NCBI RefSeq assembly: GCF_028369295.1
Contig: NZ_JAQMYP010000004.1
Span: 62,001 to 126,000 of the forward strand
Direction of reading: 5' to 3'
DNA from: Streptomyces sp. HD
GTDB taxonomy: Bacteria > Actinomycetota > Actinomycetes > Streptomycetales > Streptomycetaceae
Length of the DNA stretch: 64,000 bases
In this document: piece after piece, positions 53,002-62,143 of the stretch
Numbering within the stretch: the stretch's first letter is position 1
Layout: each line of letters opens with the position of its first letter
Program-made: the position numbers and the translations under genes
The notes under the pieces: generated by a model
What the model was told of the DNA's origin: nothing
Seen by the model: only the letters and a program-made list of their open reading frames with translations
The model's database searches: none

Positions 53002-55158
53002 ATGTCAAGGGATAGGCTGATACTGCGGCAACAATTGTTCACGAGCGTACTCTCGCAGGTGTTGGCTGAGCCGGAGTTCGCCACAATTTTGGACCAGGGC
53101 AGCACCCTTACAACAGAGGAGGCCCGGCGCGCGGCGGAAGTTGAGCGACCCGTGTTACTTGACGACACGCAGGAGGCTGAGGACGCCTACTGGAATGCGG
53201 TCCACCAGGAGTGCGCATTCGATCGCCTGGCATCAATAGGGTCCGTGGCCGGGTGTGGCCTCGTGGCACTGATCTTGGCCACAGGGGCAGCGTGGGGCTG
53301 GGATGAAGCTCTGAAGGACGCCCGGGCGCACGACCATGCTGTCTCGATACTTTCCGCTTTGGGTAATGGATTTCTCGGCGTTGCGGCTTTGTTCGTGGTG
53401 ACGTGGCTAGTGACTGTCATCACAGGCTACGCGTTCAGCGGTCTCTTGCGTAGGTATCGGGATGTTGAAGAAATGTGGATGGGCTCACTGGCGCTCGCAT
53501 ATCTCTTTACAGCCGTCCTCTGCTCACTATTCATTGGTGACTACATTCCGGAGATCGTCTGGCAGTTGGTTCGCGGTGAACCATTGGGAAGTCATGGATA
53601 CGATTGGGGAGTATGGGTAAAGTTTTGTTCATTGGGTTTGTTTGCCCTTCCAGTGTTGTTCTCGGTGAAGCTGGCTGCGCGAGCAACTGGCCACTCAGGT
53701 GTCATCAAGCGCTGGTCTCGTATGGGTAGCGTCTACGACAGCATTGACCCTGGTGAACGGTTTAATGAGTGGCGGGAAACCTTGCGGCAGGTGCTGTTGA
53801 GCTTCATGCGTGTTCAAATCAACGAGCGGTCCGAGCGTCTCTATTCCACGGTCCTTACTGTCAGCGATGCCCCCGGACTGAGGGGACTACGAGCGGTGCG
53901 TGATCATGTATCCACGGCGGCGGACGAGCAGTTGGCCGCGATAAGTGCGGGTATGGACAGCGGGAGTATCGCTCTGTCCGGTCCTCGTGGAGCGGGCAAG
54001 ACGCAGCTTCTGCATATGTTCTGTGCAGGCGCTCAGGGTGGCCGATCACGGCGATTGAGTGTTGTGGAATCGGTACCCGTTCTATTTGATCGTCGAGAGT
54101 TCATGCTTCACCTCTTCTATAAATTGTGCGACCTCGCGATCGAGGAAGGTCTCGGCACGGCGCAGGAAGCTGAGCGGCATAAACGCTCCATCCGTTACCT
54201 TCAGACACTTTCTGATCAGGTGGCGCTCAGTGCCGGCTGGCGCAGCTGGAACCTCTCGGCAAACCGGGCAACGGCACTTGCCCAACAGCCCCAGACTTAT
54301 CCCGAGATTGTCGATGACCTGAAGGGGTTTCTCACACGAACGGCCAGATCGCTGAGCGAGGAGGGTCGGCATTTAGTGATCGCTATCGACGAACTCGACC
54401 GGATCGAACCTGCCTCCACTGCGCGAACGTTCTTGAACGAGCTCAAAGCCGTATTCGATGTACCGAAGTGCCTCTATCTCCTGGCAGTATCCGACGAGGT
54501 GTTCCGGGATGCGGCATTGGCGCCAGTTGGGCATCGTGACGTTTTTGACAGTGCCATCGATGAGGTGGTTCGGGTGGAGCCCCTAGATCAGAAGTCAGCC
54601 GAACGCCTCCTGGGGCGTCGTGTGATCGGACTTCCAGTTCCCTTCACTGCGCTGTTCTATTGCTTGTCTGGTGGGCTGCCGCGAGATCTGTTACGCACTG
54701 CTCGTGCGGGCATCTCTTTTGTTTCATCACAACGTCCATGTCAGCTAGGTGAATTGGCCGGTAGGATGGTGGATCGCGAGCTGGTTCGGATCGCCAATGC
54801 TTCTGCTATGCCTGGCGATTCGGCCGAGCTGACCCATCTCTTCCGTGCCGATGTGATTGCCGAAAATGGCGGCTTAAGTGGACTGGGCCCAATGATTCAA
54901 CAGCACGCCCGGACGACCGAAGAGAGCGTCCCATTCGCACGGACGTTAGCCAACCGTGCATTCCACTTGGACACAGTGCTGATGATCTTCTCGTCCGACC
55001 TCTCTCGCGAGAAGATCATCAACGCTTCTGATCCCAGATTCCCTGGATCCTTCGCTGCGTTGGCCAGGGTTCAGCGCGAGATTGGTACAGCCGATACCCT
55101 GGCTAGGGCCACGCTTGAACGCATCAGAGAAGCGTGGTCACTGCCACCTGTAAGGTGA
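53002..55158 (+). CDS. Membrane-anchored P-loop NTPase (KAP/STAND-like)
   Basis: A 718-residue protein with four predicted membrane segments (residues ~76-100, 117-146, 159-187, 204-227) and a cytosolic P-loop domain: Walker A GPRGAGKT (327-334) and Walker B HLVIAIDELDR (~457-467). Beyond ~500 a helical domain follows, with no recognised effector. KAP-type NTPases combine membrane segments with such a P-loop and occur in mobile and defence-like settings. Base composition is visibly less GC-rich than its neighbours. ATG 53002 is chosen (GGAG just upstream); TTG 52960 would add 14 residues. It stands alone in a patchwork region. Confidence 0.75.
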   Translation: MSRDRLILRQQLFTSVLSQVLAEPEFATILDQGSTLTTEEARRAAEVERPVLLDDTQEAEDAYWNAVHQECAFDRLASIGSVAGCGLVALILATGAAWGWDEALKDARAHDHAVSILSALGNGFLGVAALFVVTWLVTVITGYAFSGLLRRYRDVEEMWMGSLALAYLFTAVLCSLFIGDYIPEIVWQLVRGEPLGSHGYDWGVWVKFCSLGLFALPVLFSVKLAARATGHSGVIKRWSRMGSVYDSIDPGERFNEWRETLRQVLLSFMRVQINERSERLYSTVLTVSDAPGLRGLRAVRDHVSTAADEQLAAISAGMDSGSIALSGPRGAGKTQLLHMFCAGAQGGRSRRLSVVESVPVLFDRREFMLHLFYKLCDLAIEEGLGTAQEAERHKRSIRYLQTLSDQVALSAGWRSWNLSANRATALAQQPQTYPEIVDDLKGFLTRTARSLSEEGRHLVIAIDELDRIEPASTARTFLNELKAVFDVPKCLYLLAVSDEVFRDAALAPVGHRDVFDSAIDEVVRVEPLDQKSAERLLGRRVIGLPVPFTALFYCLSGGLPRDLLRTARAGISFVSSQRPCQLGELAGRMVDRELVRIANASAMPGDSAELTHLFRADVIAENGGLSGLGPMIQQHARTTEESVPFARTLANRAFHLDTVLMIFSSDLSREKIINASDPRFPGSFAALARVQREIGTADTLARATLERIREAWSLPPVR

Positions 55159-55239
55159 GTACTCCAGTCAGGTTTACGCCACTGAGCGGCCAACCGCGCC
55201 GACAGCAGGTGCTGTCTGGCGGTAACCCGGGCTTGGCCA

Positions 55240-55857
55240 TTACTCAAGTGTTGACGGAGCCCCACCCTCGCAAGGCATCGGCCACGGCCGGTGGCGGACC
55301 GACTGTGTCTGCAGGGCATCCTGTTCGTCCTGTACAACGACATTGCCTGGCAACTGCTGCCGCTGGAGTTGGGGTTCGGCTCCGGACAGACGTGCTGGCG
55401 TCGTCTGGAGCGGTGGCAGCAGGCAGGCGTCTTCGACCAGTTGCACCGCATTGCTTGCCGAACTGAACGCGGCCGGCCAGCTCGACTGGTCTACGGCCTG
55501 TGTGGGCGGCTCCCCCATCCGTGCGAAAAAGGGGTTACCGACACCGGTCCGTCGCCGGTCGACCGGCGCAAGACGGGCAGCAAACACCACCTGATCTGCG
55601 ACGGACGCGGCACCCCGCTCAAGGCCGTCACTACTGCGGCCAACGTCAACGACGTCACCAAGACCCTCGCCCTGGTCGACGGCATCCCACCCGTCGCCGG
55701 CCGCCCCGGCCGTCCGCGCAAGCGTCCCGAAGCCTTGCTCGGCGACAAGGGCTACGACTCCCACCCCAACCGCGACGAACTCCGCAAGCGTCGGATCCTG
55801 CCTGTCATCTCCCGCAAGGGAGCCCCGAATATCCAGGGCATGGGCAAGCTCCGCTAA
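55240..55857 (+). pseudogene. Broken IS5-family transposase
   Basis: Fragments of an IS5-type DDE transposase are in two frames: LQGILFVLYNDIAWQLLPLE...CWRRLERWQQAGVFDQLH, then LLAELNAAGQLDWSTACVGGS in another frame, then back to TGPSPVDRRKTGSKHHLICDGRGTPL...LGDKGYDSHPNRDELRKR. The C-terminus with the final acidic residue is missing: the frame ends shortly after ISRKGAPNIQG. Two frameshifts and truncation make it dead. It lies directly after the NTPase gene and was probably part of the delivery or later decay of this region. Confidence 0.85.
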
Positions 55858-55956
55858 GTCCTAAGCCAGCTGGCCGAGCGCCACACAGGAGGGGCCGCCG
55901 GGTGGCTGATCGGTAAATGAGTAGCGTGTTGTCACGGGGGTCGGAACGCTGCCTCG

Positions 55957-56979
55957 GTGACCAATACTGCAGCGTCTCAACTGCTACGCCCTCGCGCCCT
56001 CGTGCCCGGGGATCTTGTCGTCGTCGCGGCGCTGTCCGGGCCGCTCCAAGCCCAATACGCACCCGATCTCGAACGGGCAGTGGCCGAGATCGAGCGGATG
56101 GGATTCCGGGTGCGCCTCGCGCCGCTCCTCCAAGCCGGACGGCACCGCTGGTGGAGCGCGGCGCGGCCGGACGAGATCGCCAAGGAGTTCAACGGTCTGC
56201 TGCGTGATCCCGAGGTACGCGCGATCGTCGCACACGACGGTGGCCAGACGGTGTTCGGATACCTCGACCTGATCGACTTCGACGCGATCAGGGCCGACCC
56301 CAAGCCGATCCTCGGCTACAGCGACATCTCACTGCTGCACCTGGTGCTCTACGCGCGCACGGGTCTGGTCGGCTTCCACGCCGACGTGGCCACGCCCGGC
56401 CTCGGAGGGCACTGGCAGAGAACGTCCGCAGCCCGCCGGGAGGAGCTGGGGAAGCTCTATTCGACGCTGCTGACCGGCACGAAGCCGATCGGTGCGCTGC
56501 CCGCCAGTCCGTCGTGGGAATGCTGGCGTCCCGGGCGGGCGGAAGGTCCGCTGATCGGCGGGGTCATCAACCGCATCGTGCTGGCGCAGGCGACGCCTTT
56601 CGCGCTGCCGCTCGAAAGCTTCGACGGCGCGGTGCTGTTCTGGGAAGAGCTGGGCGGCCAGGCATCGCACGTGTGGAACTACCTGCAGATACTGCGGCAC
56701 AGCGGCATTCTCGATCGGATCTCCGGCATGGTCGTGGGCGTTCCGGAGGCGATCGACGGGCTCGACTCGCCCGACGGCCCTCCGACCTTGGCCGAGATCG
56801 TCCTCGACGTCCTCGGCGACCGCGACATCCCGGTCCTGGGCAACGTCGAGGTCGGGCACGCAGGCCCGAATCTGCCGATGCCGGTCGGTATCCGTGCCGC
56901 CCTTGATGCGGAGGAGCGGACGTTGTCGCTGCTCGAACCGGCGGTACGGCCGCACGCGATGACGGGACCGGTCGGCTGA
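55957..56979 (+). CDS. LD-carboxypeptidase family protein (S66, MccF-like)
   Basis: A 340-residue serine peptidase of family S66, which includes peptidoglycan LD-carboxypeptidase and the microcin C7 immunity protein MccF. The nucleophile lies in LGYSDIS. Also present are HDGGQTVFGYLDLIDFDAI near the N-terminus and EVGHAGPNLPMPVGIRA with the catalytic His near the C-terminus. Start GTG 55957. Length fits MccF-like proteins. It is cytosolic (no signal peptide) and could act in cell-wall recycling or in immunity to a nucleotide-peptide antibiotic; the neighbours do not settle which. Confidence 0.85.
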   Translation: MTNTAASQLLRPRALVPGDLVVVAALSGPLQAQYAPDLERAVAEIERMGFRVRLAPLLQAGRHRWWSAARPDEIAKEFNGLLRDPEVRAIVAHDGGQTVFGYLDLIDFDAIRADPKPILGYSDISLLHLVLYARTGLVGFHADVATPGLGGHWQRTSAARREELGKLYSTLLTGTKPIGALPASPSWECWRPGRAEGPLIGGVINRIVLAQATPFALPLESFDGAVLFWEELGGQASHVWNYLQILRHSGILDRISGMVVGVPEAIDGLDSPDGPPTLAEIVLDVLGDRDIPVLGNVEVGHAGPNLPMPVGIRAALDAEERTLSLLEPAVRPHAMTGPVG

Positions 56980-57458
56980 GCAACGCGCATGAGTCACCCG
57001 ACCAGGATCGTTGGGCAAGATCCTGTTACGAGCTCTAGGCGCCGAGGATTCTTGGATGGCGACGCAACGTGAACGGCCCGGGCAAGCAGGTGGTGATCAA
57101 ACCTGGCCACCGTTAATCATGTTCCGTGGCCGCTTGGGGGAGCCGAGGTATCCGCTGATGGCGGCCGCATCACCCAGCACCACCGGGGCGAGCCGCAAAT
57201 CCAGGCACGGCGGATCCTCCTCCCCGGCTTCGGCCCGTGCGGGGGCGTCCTCTATGCGACCGCCCATGACACTTCGTACACGAAACTCCGTGCGCAGCCG
57301 TGCAGTTCGAGCACCTTGAGAGCGAGTATCTCGGCCAGCTGATGCAGCCGGTCCATCTCTGCACATCGGTGGGAGCACGTTTTGAATGAGGCGGCTAAGA
57401 CTTGTCCCGTAACGATCACGCAGGACGGCGCCGCAGCCAGTTGTCGACCGGTGCGGAG
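56980..57458. other. Gene-poor stretch holding a sirtuin fragment
   Basis: About 480 bases without an intact gene lie between the LD-carboxypeptidase gene and the convergent HAD-like gene. The middle (57157-57366) is a sirtuin remnant described separately. The remaining ends show no gene, hairpin or repeat that I would defend. Confidence 0.6.
57157..57366 (-). pseudogene. Internal fragment of a third sirtuin copy
   Basis: The DNA matches the zinc-region part of the broken sirtuin at 52.3-52.6 kb (shared blocks such as AGGCACGGCGGATCCTCCTC and GTGCAGTTCGAGCACCTTG), with an internal deletion of about 45 bases. Frames are broken throughout. It is in the same orientation as the other two copies. 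Only about 210 bases survive. Confidence 0.8.
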
Positions 57459-58007
57459 TCAGTCAAGGCCGGTCGCCCATGCCGTCAGCGTGCCGAAGTC
57501 GTCGACGACAAGGCCACATCGCGGGTCGACCCGGTGCAGCAGAGCGGGACCGTCGTGGTGCTCCATCACCCAGGCACGATCCACCTCTGTGATCTCGTCG
57601 TCGACCCAGGCGAACGCACGGCCTTGCGCCCACGCGACGATCTCAGGCGTCTTCCAGAACACACCATCCCCGGGCTCGGGCCGCGGCGAAGGCCAGCGAA
57701 TGAAGGGCAGTTCGGGCAATCCCAGGAGCGGCGCGACGAAGGCGTTGGCTTCTTCCTCCCACGTTGTCGCCCACACCAGGTCGAAGGGAAGCGCCTCCAG
57801 CGCCGGGCCGTGATCGGGGTTAAGCCACACCCGCAGCGGCTTCACCGGCTTGTTCGGCAGCCCCCACTCAGTCAGCCGGCGCCGCTCGGCGGCCTCCCAG
57901 CGGGGCGTCAGCAGGCGGTGCGTCTGATAGCCCTCGGGCCGACGGTGCGGCTTGGCGGCATATGGGTTCAAAGGCCCGTCCACGTCCACCAACAACACTG
58001 GGCGCAC
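57459..58007 (-). CDS. HAD-like hydrolase domain protein
   Basis: A 182-residue protein with a HAD-type N-terminus (PVLLVDVDGPLNPY), a VWATTWEEEAN block (motif II-like Thr) and FAWVDDEI near the C-terminus (motif III/IV acidic pair). The set suggests a small phosphatase-like fold acting on an unknown substrate. Start GTG 58007 is chosen for its AAGGGGG ribosome site nine bases away; an in-frame ATG 60 bases upstream is possible. Similar short proteins are common and unstudied in Streptomyces. Confidence 0.65.
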   Translation of the reverse strand: MRPVLLVDVDGPLNPYAAKPHRRPEGYQTHRLLTPRWEAAERRRLTEWGLPNKPVKPLRVWLNPDHGPALEALPFDLVWATTWEEEANAFVAPLLGLPELPFIRWPSPRPEPGDGVFWKTPEIVAWAQGRAFAWVDDEITEVDRAWVMEHHDGPALLHRVDPRCGLVVDDFGTLTAWATGLD

Positions 58008-58127
58008 CAGCTCATCCCCCTTGGTTCTGCGTCGCACCGTACCGGCCGGTGACGAGACGCCCAACAAATTTCTGGCTGGTACTGATCTCCGCAGCTCTGG
58101 GCCCCGGGGTAGTGGGACGATCTTGAC

Positions 58128-58898
58128 GTGGCAGCAGTGATCACGGCGTCACAGCCGTTCTGGATAGGCCCGTTCACGGGGCTCAGCCCGCGCTTCTTCG
58201 GCAAGCTGGTGACCGCCCTGCGCCGTGAGGGAGCGGACACGGTCCGCCGAGGCCGACCGTGGAGCCTGCCCTTGGAGGACCGTGTCCTGCTGGTCGCAGC
58301 GTACTGGCGCACGAACTTGACACTGCGCCAGCTCGCGCCGCTGTTTGGAATCTCGAAGTCTGCGGCCGACCGCATCATCAACCGCCTTGCACCGCTGCTC
58401 GCACTGCGACCGCGCCGGCGGTTTCGCAAGGGCACCGTTCTCATCGTGGACGGCACCTTGGTCCCCACGCGTGACCACGCAGTGGCAGAGCAGGCGAAGA
58501 ACTACCGGTACTCCACCAACCACCAGGTCGTCATCGACGCCGATACACGCCTGGTCATAGCGGTTGGCCAGCCCGTGCCCGGCAACCGCAACGACTGCAG
58601 GGCATGGGAGTTGTCCGGGGCGAAGGACGCCATCGGCAACACCACGGTGATCGCCGACGGCGGTTACCGCGGCACTGGCCTGGTGATCCCGCACCGCCGC
58701 GAACCCGGACAGGCCGAACTCCCGGCCTGGAAAGAGGAGCACAACCGCTCACACCGCAAGGTTCGTGCCCGCGTCGAGCACACCTTCGCCCGCATGAAGA
58801 GCTGGAAGATCCTCCGCGACTGCCGCTTGAAGGGAGACGGCGTTCATCACGCCATGCTTGGTATTGCCCGCCTACACAACCTCGCGCTCGCCGGATAG
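58128..58898 (+). CDS. IS5-family transposase (DDE_Tnp_4 type), apparently intact
   Basis: A 256-residue transposase. An N-terminal helix-turn-helix (LRQLAPLFGISKSAADRIINRL) is followed by the DDE core: Asp in VLIVDGTLVP, Asp in TVIADGGYRGTG, Glu in RARVEHTFARMK. GTG 58128 is the start. No frameshift is seen, so it may be active. I could not define terminal inverted repeats with confidence; a right end near 58942-58959 (minus-strand GGCTGTCCCGCAATGATC) is a candidate. Confidence 0.88.
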   Translation: MAAVITASQPFWIGPFTGLSPRFFGKLVTALRREGADTVRRGRPWSLPLEDRVLLVAAYWRTNLTLRQLAPLFGISKSAADRIINRLAPLLALRPRRRFRKGTVLIVDGTLVPTRDHAVAEQAKNYRYSTNHQVVIDADTRLVIAVGQPVPGNRNDCRAWELSGAKDAIGNTTVIADGGYRGTGLVIPHRREPGQAELPAWKEEHNRSHRKVRARVEHTFARMKSWKILRDCRLKGDGVHHAMLGIARLHNLALAG

Positions 58899-58968
58899 AC
58901 CGGCCCGAGGCGGCCATCCCGATGCTGGTGTGGACTCAGTTGATCATTGCGGGACAGCCTTTAGCGAC

Positions 58969-59399
58969 TCAGTCTCTCCAGAAGGCGAGTCGGGCCCATC
59001 CCTCGCGCTTAGAACGGCGGAACGAGGCTTCCCGCTTAATCGCCTCATTTAGCATCTCGTCTGCAGTGACGGCGATCTCGGCGCGCTTCTGGAACTCGGC
59101 TGACTTCTGGCGAGCCGGACATCTCCGACTGAGCTTCAGTGAGCCCAAAGGCCCTTGTCTCGTGTGCTGGGTCAAGCGGGCCCCCGGGGAACTCTTTCTC
59201 ACGCAGTATCGTGACGAGTTCGGCCCATCGCCCGTCTGGACCTGACCACCTCGGCATAGACGTCCATACGGCGATCCCACGTGCGGTGACGTCGCTCGCG
59301 GCCGCGGGTCAGCAGATGCGTGACTACAACCGCAGCTGTGGAGACGGCAGAGGTGATCGAGACGGCAATGAGAGTGGCTTCGACAGGTTGCAGCGGCAT
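58969..59399 (-). pseudogene. Frameshifted one-TM membrane protein
   Basis: From ATG 59399 the protein starts with a membrane segment (LIAVSITSAVSTAAVVVTHLL), then RRHRTWDRRMDVYAEVVR. The next plausible part (GRWAELVTILREKEFPGG) is in a second frame, and the end (SAEFQKRAEIAVTADEML to WARLAFWRD) in a third. Two frameshifts are needed for a ~140-residue protein with a helical, probably coiled-coil tail. It resembles the intact protein at 59657 in its TM-then-RRxxVY layout. The IS5-type transposase lies just downstream. Confidence 0.6.
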
Positions 59400-59619
59400 G
59401 ACGGGAGCGTATGCCGGGACAGGATCCTCCGGGGCCTGTGGGGCGATCTACTGCGAACCCCCAGGAGGTTGGTTCTCCGTGGCTTAGGCCTACTCGCACC
59501 CCAGGCGAGGGGCGCCACCGCGGTGCCTCGCGTTGTCAGCGACCTCGGACAGCCGCTGGTTGTCCACGAGACCCCGCCTTCCGTTGTTGATCACTGAAGA
59601 GGACAGGGAACCTTCTGCT

Positions 59620-59643
59620 CAAGGCATCGGTGGATGTAACACG
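59620..59643 (+). repeat. 24-bp direct repeat, right copy
   Basis: CAAGGCATCGGTGGATGTAA plus CACG, one mismatch from the copy at 52821-52844, in direct orientation. It sits just past the 3' end of the membrane protein gene at 59657. The interval between copies is 6.8 kb. Confidence 0.75.
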
Positions 59644-59656
59644 TCATTGCGAGCAG

Positions 59657-60469
59657 TCAGGCGGCGTCGGACGGTATCTGTGCCAGCCCACGAGAGATGC
59701 GCCGCCACAAGATGACACCACCCGCTATCTGCTCATTGGCCATCGGCCCTTCCACCAGTCGCCCGTTCTCAACTAGCAACGTGCGCTCCCGCAGGTTTCC
59801 ACCCTGGTCAGGAAGCCAGGCTCGGATGACCCTGTGCGATCGATCCCAGTTCAGCACCTTGATCGGTCTCTGGGTTTCCAGCGACCTCAAGGTCAAGGTG
59901 AGCCGGCGGGTTCCACCTAAAAACCAGGGAGCGAAGCGGAGTTGGAGGCTACGACAGTCGTCGCATGAGTAGAAACCCGACACGTGTTGTGGGATCGACT
60001 CTGATCTGCCAGGCACTTTGGGGCGTGTCCGAGTGCCCACGTCACGAGTGAGGCTCGTGCGTAAACGGCTTCCGTGTATACGCAGGTATTCGCGTATTGA
60101 TGGATCCAACCGCTCTCTTTCGGAATCTTCCCAACCCCATCCGTCGCTGATACGGCGCAAGACTTCCTGCAGAGCGAAGTAGTCGCCGCGTGTCGCCGTC
60201 GACAGAAACAGTCCACCTGTGCCGAAGAACCATGCCTGAAGACTCTCCGCGAGCTCTTTTACTTCGGCTGCCCGAAAGCGGGTTGGAGGAACGTATTTGG
60301 CCAAGGGTTCCATTCGGCACCACAGGTCCGTGTAAACCTCTATACGCTTCTGCCGAAGATCTGCGTCGTAGTCCAATGTCAGCTTGCTCCGCGTACTGAC
60401 ATAGGTGACGATCCCGGACACCAGGGCCCCAGCTGTCAAGGTCAACAGTGGTATCAGCCACGTCGTCAC
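59657..60469 (-). CDS. Single-TM membrane protein of unknown family
   Basis: A 270-residue protein with one N-terminal membrane segment (WLIPLLTLTAGALVSGIVTYV) followed by a cytosolic helical region (LRQKRIEVYTDLWCRMEPLAKY) and a C-terminal part with a CDDC motif (YSCDDCRSL). GTG 60469 is chosen over GTG 60487 because GGAGG lies six bases upstream. I recognise no family. The TM-then-RRIEVY layout matches the broken protein just downstream, suggesting tandem paralogues. Base composition is lower in GC than the flanks. Confidence 0.65.
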   Translation of the reverse strand: MTTWLIPLLTLTAGALVSGIVTYVSTRSKLTLDYDADLRQKRIEVYTDLWCRMEPLAKYVPPTRFRAAEVKELAESLQAWFFGTGGLFLSTATRGDYFALQEVLRRISDGWGWEDSERERLDPSIREYLRIHGSRLRTSLTRDVGTRTRPKVPGRSESIPQHVSGFYSCDDCRSLQLRFAPWFLGGTRRLTLTLRSLETQRPIKVLNWDRSHRVIRAWLPDQGGNLRERTLLVENGRLVEGPMANEQIAGGVILWRRISRGLAQIPSDAA

Positions 60470-60660
60470 AGCTGGCCTCCAGCGCACCGTAGGGGACCCG
60501 CTTTCGTCGCCCAGTGTGGCAGTCCACCAGCGGCAGCGCCGGAGCGATGCACGAAACTGACGCTCATGCGACCTAAGTGGCCTGTCCTAGAGGAGCGGTA
60601 GGCCGTCGGAGAGAACTCGTTGAGAGGACCCTCGCCAAGCGGCCTGACGAGGTAACCATG

Positions 60661-61404
60661 TCACTGAGGCGACTCGCTCTCGGCACCCATCGTGCGCAGC
60701 AACGTTGGCAGGGCTGTGCCGATGGGCTCTCGGATCACCTCGTCGGCCTGGTCGTCGTACGGTGTCGGCTCGGCGTTGACGATGATCAGCCGGGCCCCGT
60801 GGTCGGCGGCGACGCCGGCGAGCCCGGCTGCTGGCTGTACCTGGAGGCTGCTGCCGACGGCGATGAACACCTGGCAGGCCTTGCTGATGGCGAGGGCCTC
60901 GCCGAGGACAACGTGGTCCAGCTGTTCGCCGAACATGACGGTCGCCGACTTGAGGATGCCACCGCACTGCAGGCACGGCGGGTCGTCTTCGCCGGCTTCG
61001 ACGCGGGCGAGTGCATACATCATGGCGCCGCGGACGTGGCAGGCGGTGCATACGACGCTGCGAGCCGTGCCGTGCAGTTCGAGGACCTTGCGAGCGGGCA
61101 TCCCGGCGAGCTGGTGCAGCCCGTCCACGTTCTGGGTGATCACCCGCACTGGCACACCGGACTTCTCCAACTCGGCAACGGCCCGATGCGCGGCGTTCGG
61201 TTCGGCCAGCAGCGTACGGTTCTTCCGCCGCATCTGCCACGACCGTCGCCGGATCTCCGGATCGTTCATGTAGTACTCGTACGTCACGAGCTTCTGGGCC
61301 TCCGGATCCCGCCGCCACAGCCCGCTGGGCCCACGATAATCAGGGATTCCGGAATCGGTGGAAATGCCTGCGCCACTGAGGATGGCGACGAGAGGCTTGG
61401 TCAT
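60661..61404 (-). CDS. Sirtuin, NAD-dependent protein deacylase (intact copy)
   Basis: A 247-residue Sir2 protein. NAD motifs GAGISTDSGIPDYRG and TQNVDGLH with the catalytic His, four zinc Cys (VVCTACH and CLQCGG), and VGSSLQVQPAAG are all intact. It removes acyl groups from lysines using NAD, or may act on ADP-ribose-linked substrates. It is the undamaged relative of the broken copies at 52.1 and 57.2 kb. Downstream on the same strand order come, reading from its 5' side, the Nudix hydrolase and ADP-ribosylglycohydrolase genes, a set linked by NAD/ADP-ribose chemistry. Confidence 0.93.
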   Translation of the reverse strand: MTKPLVAILSGAGISTDSGIPDYRGPSGLWRRDPEAQKLVTYEYYMNDPEIRRRSWQMRRKNRTLLAEPNAAHRAVAELEKSGVPVRVITQNVDGLHQLAGMPARKVLELHGTARSVVCTACHVRGAMMYALARVEAGEDDPPCLQCGGILKSATVMFGEQLDHVVLGEALAISKACQVFIAVGSSLQVQPAAGLAGVAADHGARLIIVNAEPTPYDDQADEVIREPIGTALPTLLRTMGAESESPQ

Positions 61405-61520
61405 GGTGCCGAGGGTAGGACGGGCGCCGTGGGGCGGCGAATGGATATTCGAGCGTCGCCCGATGCCGAACTCGTCGCCTGTGACCGCGTCGAGCGCTGA
61501 ACCCGGCCCCGGCCCCCGGG

Positions 61521-62015
61521 TCACCCCACCCGGTGCCCGTTCTCCAGCTCCACCGTCCCGCTGCCCGCCGCGAGGACGTCCAGCGCGGCCAGCACCCGAT
61601 GGCCCAGGGCGCCCGGGAGGTACTCCAGGACGTCTTCGGGGGCCACCAGCCGCCACGACAGCAGCTCCTCCTCCTGCAACCGGATCGCCTTGAAGTCGTC
61701 CTCGGGGAGGACCCCGCCGTCGTACAGATACGCCACCAGCGGCGGCAAACCCGGCCGGTACACCCAGTCCAGCGCGAGCAGCCTCCCGATCTCGCGGTCG
61801 AGGCCGATCTCCTCAAGCGTCTCGCGGTGCGCGCCCTGGCGGGGCGTCTCGCCGTCGTCGGACTCGATCGTGCCGCCCGGGAGCGTCCAGCCCTCACGGT
61901 AGTTGGGCTCCACGAGCAGCACCCGTCCCTCGGCGTCCCGGAAAAGGGCGGCGGCACCGGCGAGTACGCGGGGGAGCGAGGCGATGTACGCGGCGAAGTC
62001 TGGCGTGGAGGTCAT
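61521..62015 (-). CDS. Nudix hydrolase
   Basis: A 164-residue Nudix protein. The box runs GGTIESDDGETPRQGAHRET followed by LEEIG, matching the consensus with a two-residue insertion between the first Gly and Glu. It hydrolyses a nucleoside-diphosphate-linked substrate; ADP-ribose is attractive given the neighbours but unproven. ATG 62015. The spacer just upstream (62040-62090) has two imperfect 24-bp direct repeats (units like CCGACGCGGATCGGACCCAC). Confidence 0.88.
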   Translation of the reverse strand: MTSTPDFAAYIASLPRVLAGAAALFRDAEGRVLLVEPNYREGWTLPGGTIESDDGETPRQGAHRETLEEIGLDREIGRLLALDWVYRPGLPPLVAYLYDGGVLPEDDFKAIRLQEEELLSWRLVAPEDVLEYLPGALGHRVLAALDVLAAGSGTVELENGHRVG

Positions 62016-62143
62016 TGACGAAGCGTAACCAGCCCGCGCGACCACACCGCCGACGCGGATCGGACCCACACCTCCGATGCGGTTCGGACCTACGCCGGCG
62101 ACACCGGCCGGCCCGGCGTCCGGCCCGCCGTCCGGGCCACCGC

